NCBI GenBank assembly: GCA_016764035.1
Contig: JAESSQ010000060.1
Span: 1 to 9,550, forward strand
Source of the DNA: Gammaproteobacteria bacterium
GTDB taxonomy: Bacteria; Pseudomonadota; Gammaproteobacteria; SZUA-229
Length of the DNA stretch: 9,550 bases
Reading direction: 5' to 3'
Shown: positions 7,756 to 9,550 of the stretch, piece by piece
Numbering within the stretch: the first letter of the stretch is position 1
How the letters are laid out: every line of letters begins with the position of its first letter
Made by a program: the position numbers and the translations under genes
The notes under the pieces: generated by a model
Database searches by the model: none
Seen by the model: only the letters and a program-made list of their open reading frames with translations
Told to the model about the DNA's origin: nothing

Positions 7756-7901
7756 ATTAAACTTGTCTGTGTTGAGCTGAAATCAGAAAAAATAGTTGTG
7801 AGGGTAACGCCAGCGGCGAACAGTAAAGACCAAACCAGCAATGGCAGTCGCAGATAAGCAGAAATAAGAATGATTAGTAGTAAAAAGCCAGACCACATCA
7901 T
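7752..7901 (-). pseudogene. fadE: FadE N-terminal membrane-anchor leader, out of frame with the catalytic body
   Basis: On the minus strand an ATG at 7901 opens a 49-codon frame beginning MMWSGFLLLIILISAYLRLP and ending at TGA (7754-7752). It encodes two hydrophobic stretches (about residues 5-16 and 21-38) separated by a short loop containing an arginine. E. coli FadE also begins MM followed by hydrophobic segments before the VPFN segment that corresponds to VPLN in the body here. Moving from this frame to the body frame needs one added base between 7782 and 7755, for example giving FSDFSST then DKFNVIVAATIIVPLN. The ribosome-binding site is weak (GGTG, 7 bases upstream). I read it as the true start of fadE, interrupted by a one-base deletion or sequencing error; an independent 49-residue membrane peptide is the less likely reading. 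Confidence 0.72.
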
Positions 7902-8005
7902 AAGTTGCACCGTTTGATTGTGAGTGTTTTTTTAGTCATCTTTCAAGTGTAGATGTTAGATATGCCTATTAGTTGCATAATGATACTTTTAAATACTACT
8001 CTAAT

Positions 8006-8030
8006 CCAAAAAATAGGCTTTGCAAAGCTT
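8006..8030 (-). terminator. Probable intrinsic terminator after the C92-like gene
   Basis: The minus strand downstream of the stop codon at 8038 has the perfect 12-base palindrome GCTTTGCAAAGC (8028-8017), then C, T, A and six T residues (8013-8008). The position, 8 bases after the gene, and the T run fit a Rho-independent terminator separating this gene from fadE. The stem is short, so strength is uncertain. Confidence 0.42.
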
Positions 8031-8037
8031 TAAGTGT

Positions 8038-9006
8038 TTAATTGGTTGCTTTTTTAATCTCTTTTTCGTCTTCAGACGTCACCATAACAGGCTCAGTATT
8101 ACTGTCTGTTTTATCTAGAGAATTATGTTTTATAGTGTCAGATGATTTGATAGGCGTTAATTGTTCTGCCTCTTCAGGATCTGAATAAAAACTGTCACCT
8201 ATTGCGTTACAGTGAACACCGGTTTGATCCCAGGGCAATTTTCGGTAGATGCCGAGTTCATCGAAATCGAGAATGGGGTATTTGATAACGTCAAAATAAG
8301 GTGAGTGGTCAAAATCTCGTGGTGTGATTAATTTTGAATTACTACGAATCATGCGTAACCGTCCTTTTTTATCCTGGTGTATGACAGGAATAATAGGGAA
8401 ACGAACCTTAGCAAAAGCCTCGGCCATCATGGTTGAGCAGACAGTTTTTGTTGGTCTGCCCGCATTATGTTCAAACAGGGTTGAGCGCCATCGTTTGGGA
8501 AGAAACCAGTAGGGAAACATAAAACGAGCCAAATCCATGATTTGGCGAACGTTATAATCAGTGCCTAAATGTAAGATGCCGTATTCGATGACGGTTTGAG
8601 AATCTTTTCGAGTGATTCCTCGAGGGCGGCAGATGCGTAGATGTTCGCCTTCATAGTTATCGATAGGGGAAATGATAATGCCCTGGCCTAATATAGCTTC
8701 GATAATTAATTGTTCATCAGGGCTGCAGTGACGGTATTTCTGGATACGGTCGCGCATCATAGGGTCATCAATATCATGCAAGCGACCTATGTAGATAAAG
8801 GAATGCGTCCACATGCTCTGTGTTATGGACTTAATAATTTCAGCGACATTTGAGCGTCCTTCGACCAAAACAACATCGCCCGGGCGAAGCTCATAACGTA
8901 AACGCTCAAAACTGGTTAGTGGTGTTATGTGGTTAGGCGACTCATAAGTAAGCCAGCTGACAAATCTGTCCCATATATAGTTTTTAAATTTAACAAAACG
9001 AAACAT
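8038..9006 (-). CDS. YiiX/C92-like permuted cysteine-peptidase-fold protein (uncharacterised)
   Basis: A 322-residue protein resembling the YiiX/YebB group (peptidase family C92), which has a circularly permuted NlpC/P60-like fold with the histidine before the cysteine. Visible elements are the family entry LRPGDVVLVEGRS (40-52), H68 in MWTHSFIYIG, a possible third polar residue E103 in LIIEAI, a YNVRQIMDLARF helix (151-162), and C190 in KTVCSTMMAEAF. About 270 residues make the ordered part. The last 50 or so (from about 273) are rich in Asp, Glu, Ser, Thr and Lys and look disordered. There is no signal peptide, so a cytoplasmic location is likely, possibly with membrane contact through the aromatic N-terminus. 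The ATG at 9006 follows TAGG with a 5-base gap. It stands alone, with 203 bases upstream and a probable terminator downstream. Substrate is unknown; peptidase, amidase or lipid hydrolase activity are all possible for this fold. Confidence 0.72.
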   Translation of the reverse strand: MFRFVKFKNYIWDRFVSWLTYESPNHITPLTSFERLRYELRPGDVVLVEGRSNVAEIIKSITQSMWTHSFIYIGRLHDIDDPMMRDRIQKYRHCSPDEQLIIEAILGQGIIISPIDNYEGEHLRICRPRGITRKDSQTVIEYGILHLGTDYNVRQIMDLARFMFPYWFLPKRWRSTLFEHNAGRPTKTVCSTMMAEAFAKVRFPIIPVIHQDKKGRLRMIRSNSKLITPRDFDHSPYFDVIKYPILDFDELGIYRKLPWDQTGVHCNAIGDSFYSDPEEAEQLTPIKSSDTIKHNSLDKTDSNTEPVMVTSEDEKEIKKATN

Positions 9007-9209
9007 AGTTACCTACTAGGCAAGTAATAATTTTTTGTATAGTTAAAAAGTTTTCAGGAACGAAAAATAACAACGTGAAAGCCTTATGTTTAAATGCGTT
9101 CCTTCTGTCATAAGTTTAGTCTACTAAGTCTATAACGATGTAAATATAAGACATAAAATATCGAGTTGTGTTCACATTTAGCTTATAGAATCCAATGTTG
9201 GTAAACACC

Positions 9210-9550
9210 TTACTCGGTATAGCTGTCAACAAGTTTTAGTGCTTTGTCTATAGCTTTTTGTTCGGTATAAAAATGTGGAGAAAAACGTATACCACCACCT
9301 CTATTGGCGCAGATAACATTGTTGGCCATTAAGTATTGATAGAGCTTCTCATTATCAACATGATTCATCACAAAGCTTACAATACCGGCGTAGCTACCGG
9401 GTTTTACTGCGCTGACAATATTTATATCGGCACGTGATGCTAATTGATTTAGTAAGTATTCGGTATTATCAATTACCTTAGCCTGTATTTTTTCGATACC
9501 TATGTCTAATAATAGGCCTAGTGAGGCATTGAGCGCAGAAATTCCCATCA
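9210..9550 (-). CDS. Class V aminotransferase / cysteine desulfurase-like protein, C-terminal part (partial)
   Basis: The minus-strand frame runs in from the window edge and ends at TAA (9212-9210), giving about 113 residues. It matches the small C-terminal domain of PLP-dependent class V aminotransferases: a helix MGISALNASLGLLLDIG, then IEKIQAKVIDNTEYLLNQL, a strand PGSYAGIVSF, and the closing motif NRGGGIRFSPHFYTEQKAIDK, which resembles the arginine-containing (R-x-SPHFYNT) segment seen in cysteine desulfurase-like members. The first ATG at 9548 is almost certainly internal, because the PLP-lysine and large domain must lie upstream outside the window. Whether it is a true desulfurase, an epimerase-like enzyme or another class V member cannot be decided without the active-site lysine and cysteine regions. 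Confidence 0.82.
   Translation of the reverse strand, partial: MGISALNASLGLLLDIGIEKIQAKVIDNTEYLLNQLASRADINIVSAVKPGSYAGIVSFVMNHVDNEKLYQYLMANNVICANRGGGIRFSPHFYTEQKAIDKALKLVDSYTE

Noticed and set aside
7918..7946. Minus-strand TTGAAA and CACAAT pair as a fadE promoter
   Set aside because: The -10 match is only 4 of 6 and the start point would leave about 9 bases before the ATG at 7901, too short for a normal leader with a ribosome-binding site. The 136-base gap 7902-8037 shows no other clear promoter.
9056..9103. Inverted repeat AGGAACG (9056-9062) and CGTTCCT (9097-9103) upstream of the C92-like gene
   Set aside because: Seven-base arms 34 bases apart are expected by chance at this scale, and they do not combine with a T run or a clear promoter. 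Nothing else stands out in 9007-9209.
1..9550. Mobile elements, CRISPR arrays, toxin-antitoxin or phage-defence genes, tRNA or rRNA
   Set aside because: No transposase, integrase, terminal repeats, regularly spaced repeats or RNA-gene signatures were seen; the window is housekeeping-type metabolism and signalling.

Overview
This 9.55 kb window is compact, AT-leaning chromosomal DNA from a gammaproteobacterium. The evidence is the pilZ-tatD gene order and a long FadE-type acyl-CoA dehydrogenase with an N-terminal membrane anchor, alongside a FadI/FadJ-like pair. The genus cannot be read from the sequence. I see no mobile element, tRNA, rRNA or CRISPR array.

Region 1 (1-2023, plus strand) is the end of an operon. 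It holds the last 23 codons of pilZ (type IV pilus biogenesis), a TatD/YcfH metal-dependent hydrolase, and a six-helix membrane diguanylate cyclase with an intact GGEEF active site and RxxD inhibitory site. The cyclase is split by a one-base frameshift between its membrane half and its catalytic half.

Region 2 (2016-7901, minus strand) is a fatty-acid beta-oxidation cluster, read fadE, then a FadI-like thiolase, then a FadJ-like bifunctional enzyme. Together these supply the acyl-CoA dehydrogenation, enoyl-CoA hydration, 3-hydroxyacyl-CoA oxidation and thiolysis steps. The thiolase and the bifunctional enzyme overlap by 8 bp and look translationally coupled. FadE is also frameshifted. Its membrane-anchor leader (7752-7901) is out of frame with the catalytic body (5473-7755), and restoring one base gives an 809-residue protein close to the length of E. 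coli FadE. The last bases of this cluster overlap the end of the cyclase gene, tail to tail.

Region 3 (8038-9550, minus strand) holds a YiiX/C92-like permuted cysteine-peptidase-fold protein with its own probable terminator, and the C-terminal part of a class V (cysteine desulfurase-like) aminotransferase cut by the window edge.

Most of the window is ordinary metabolism. The points worth checking are the two opposite single-base frameshifts, the cyclase placed beside pilZ, the uncharacterised C92-like protein, and a short palindromic motif shared by two ribosome-binding regions. I found no convincing new system.
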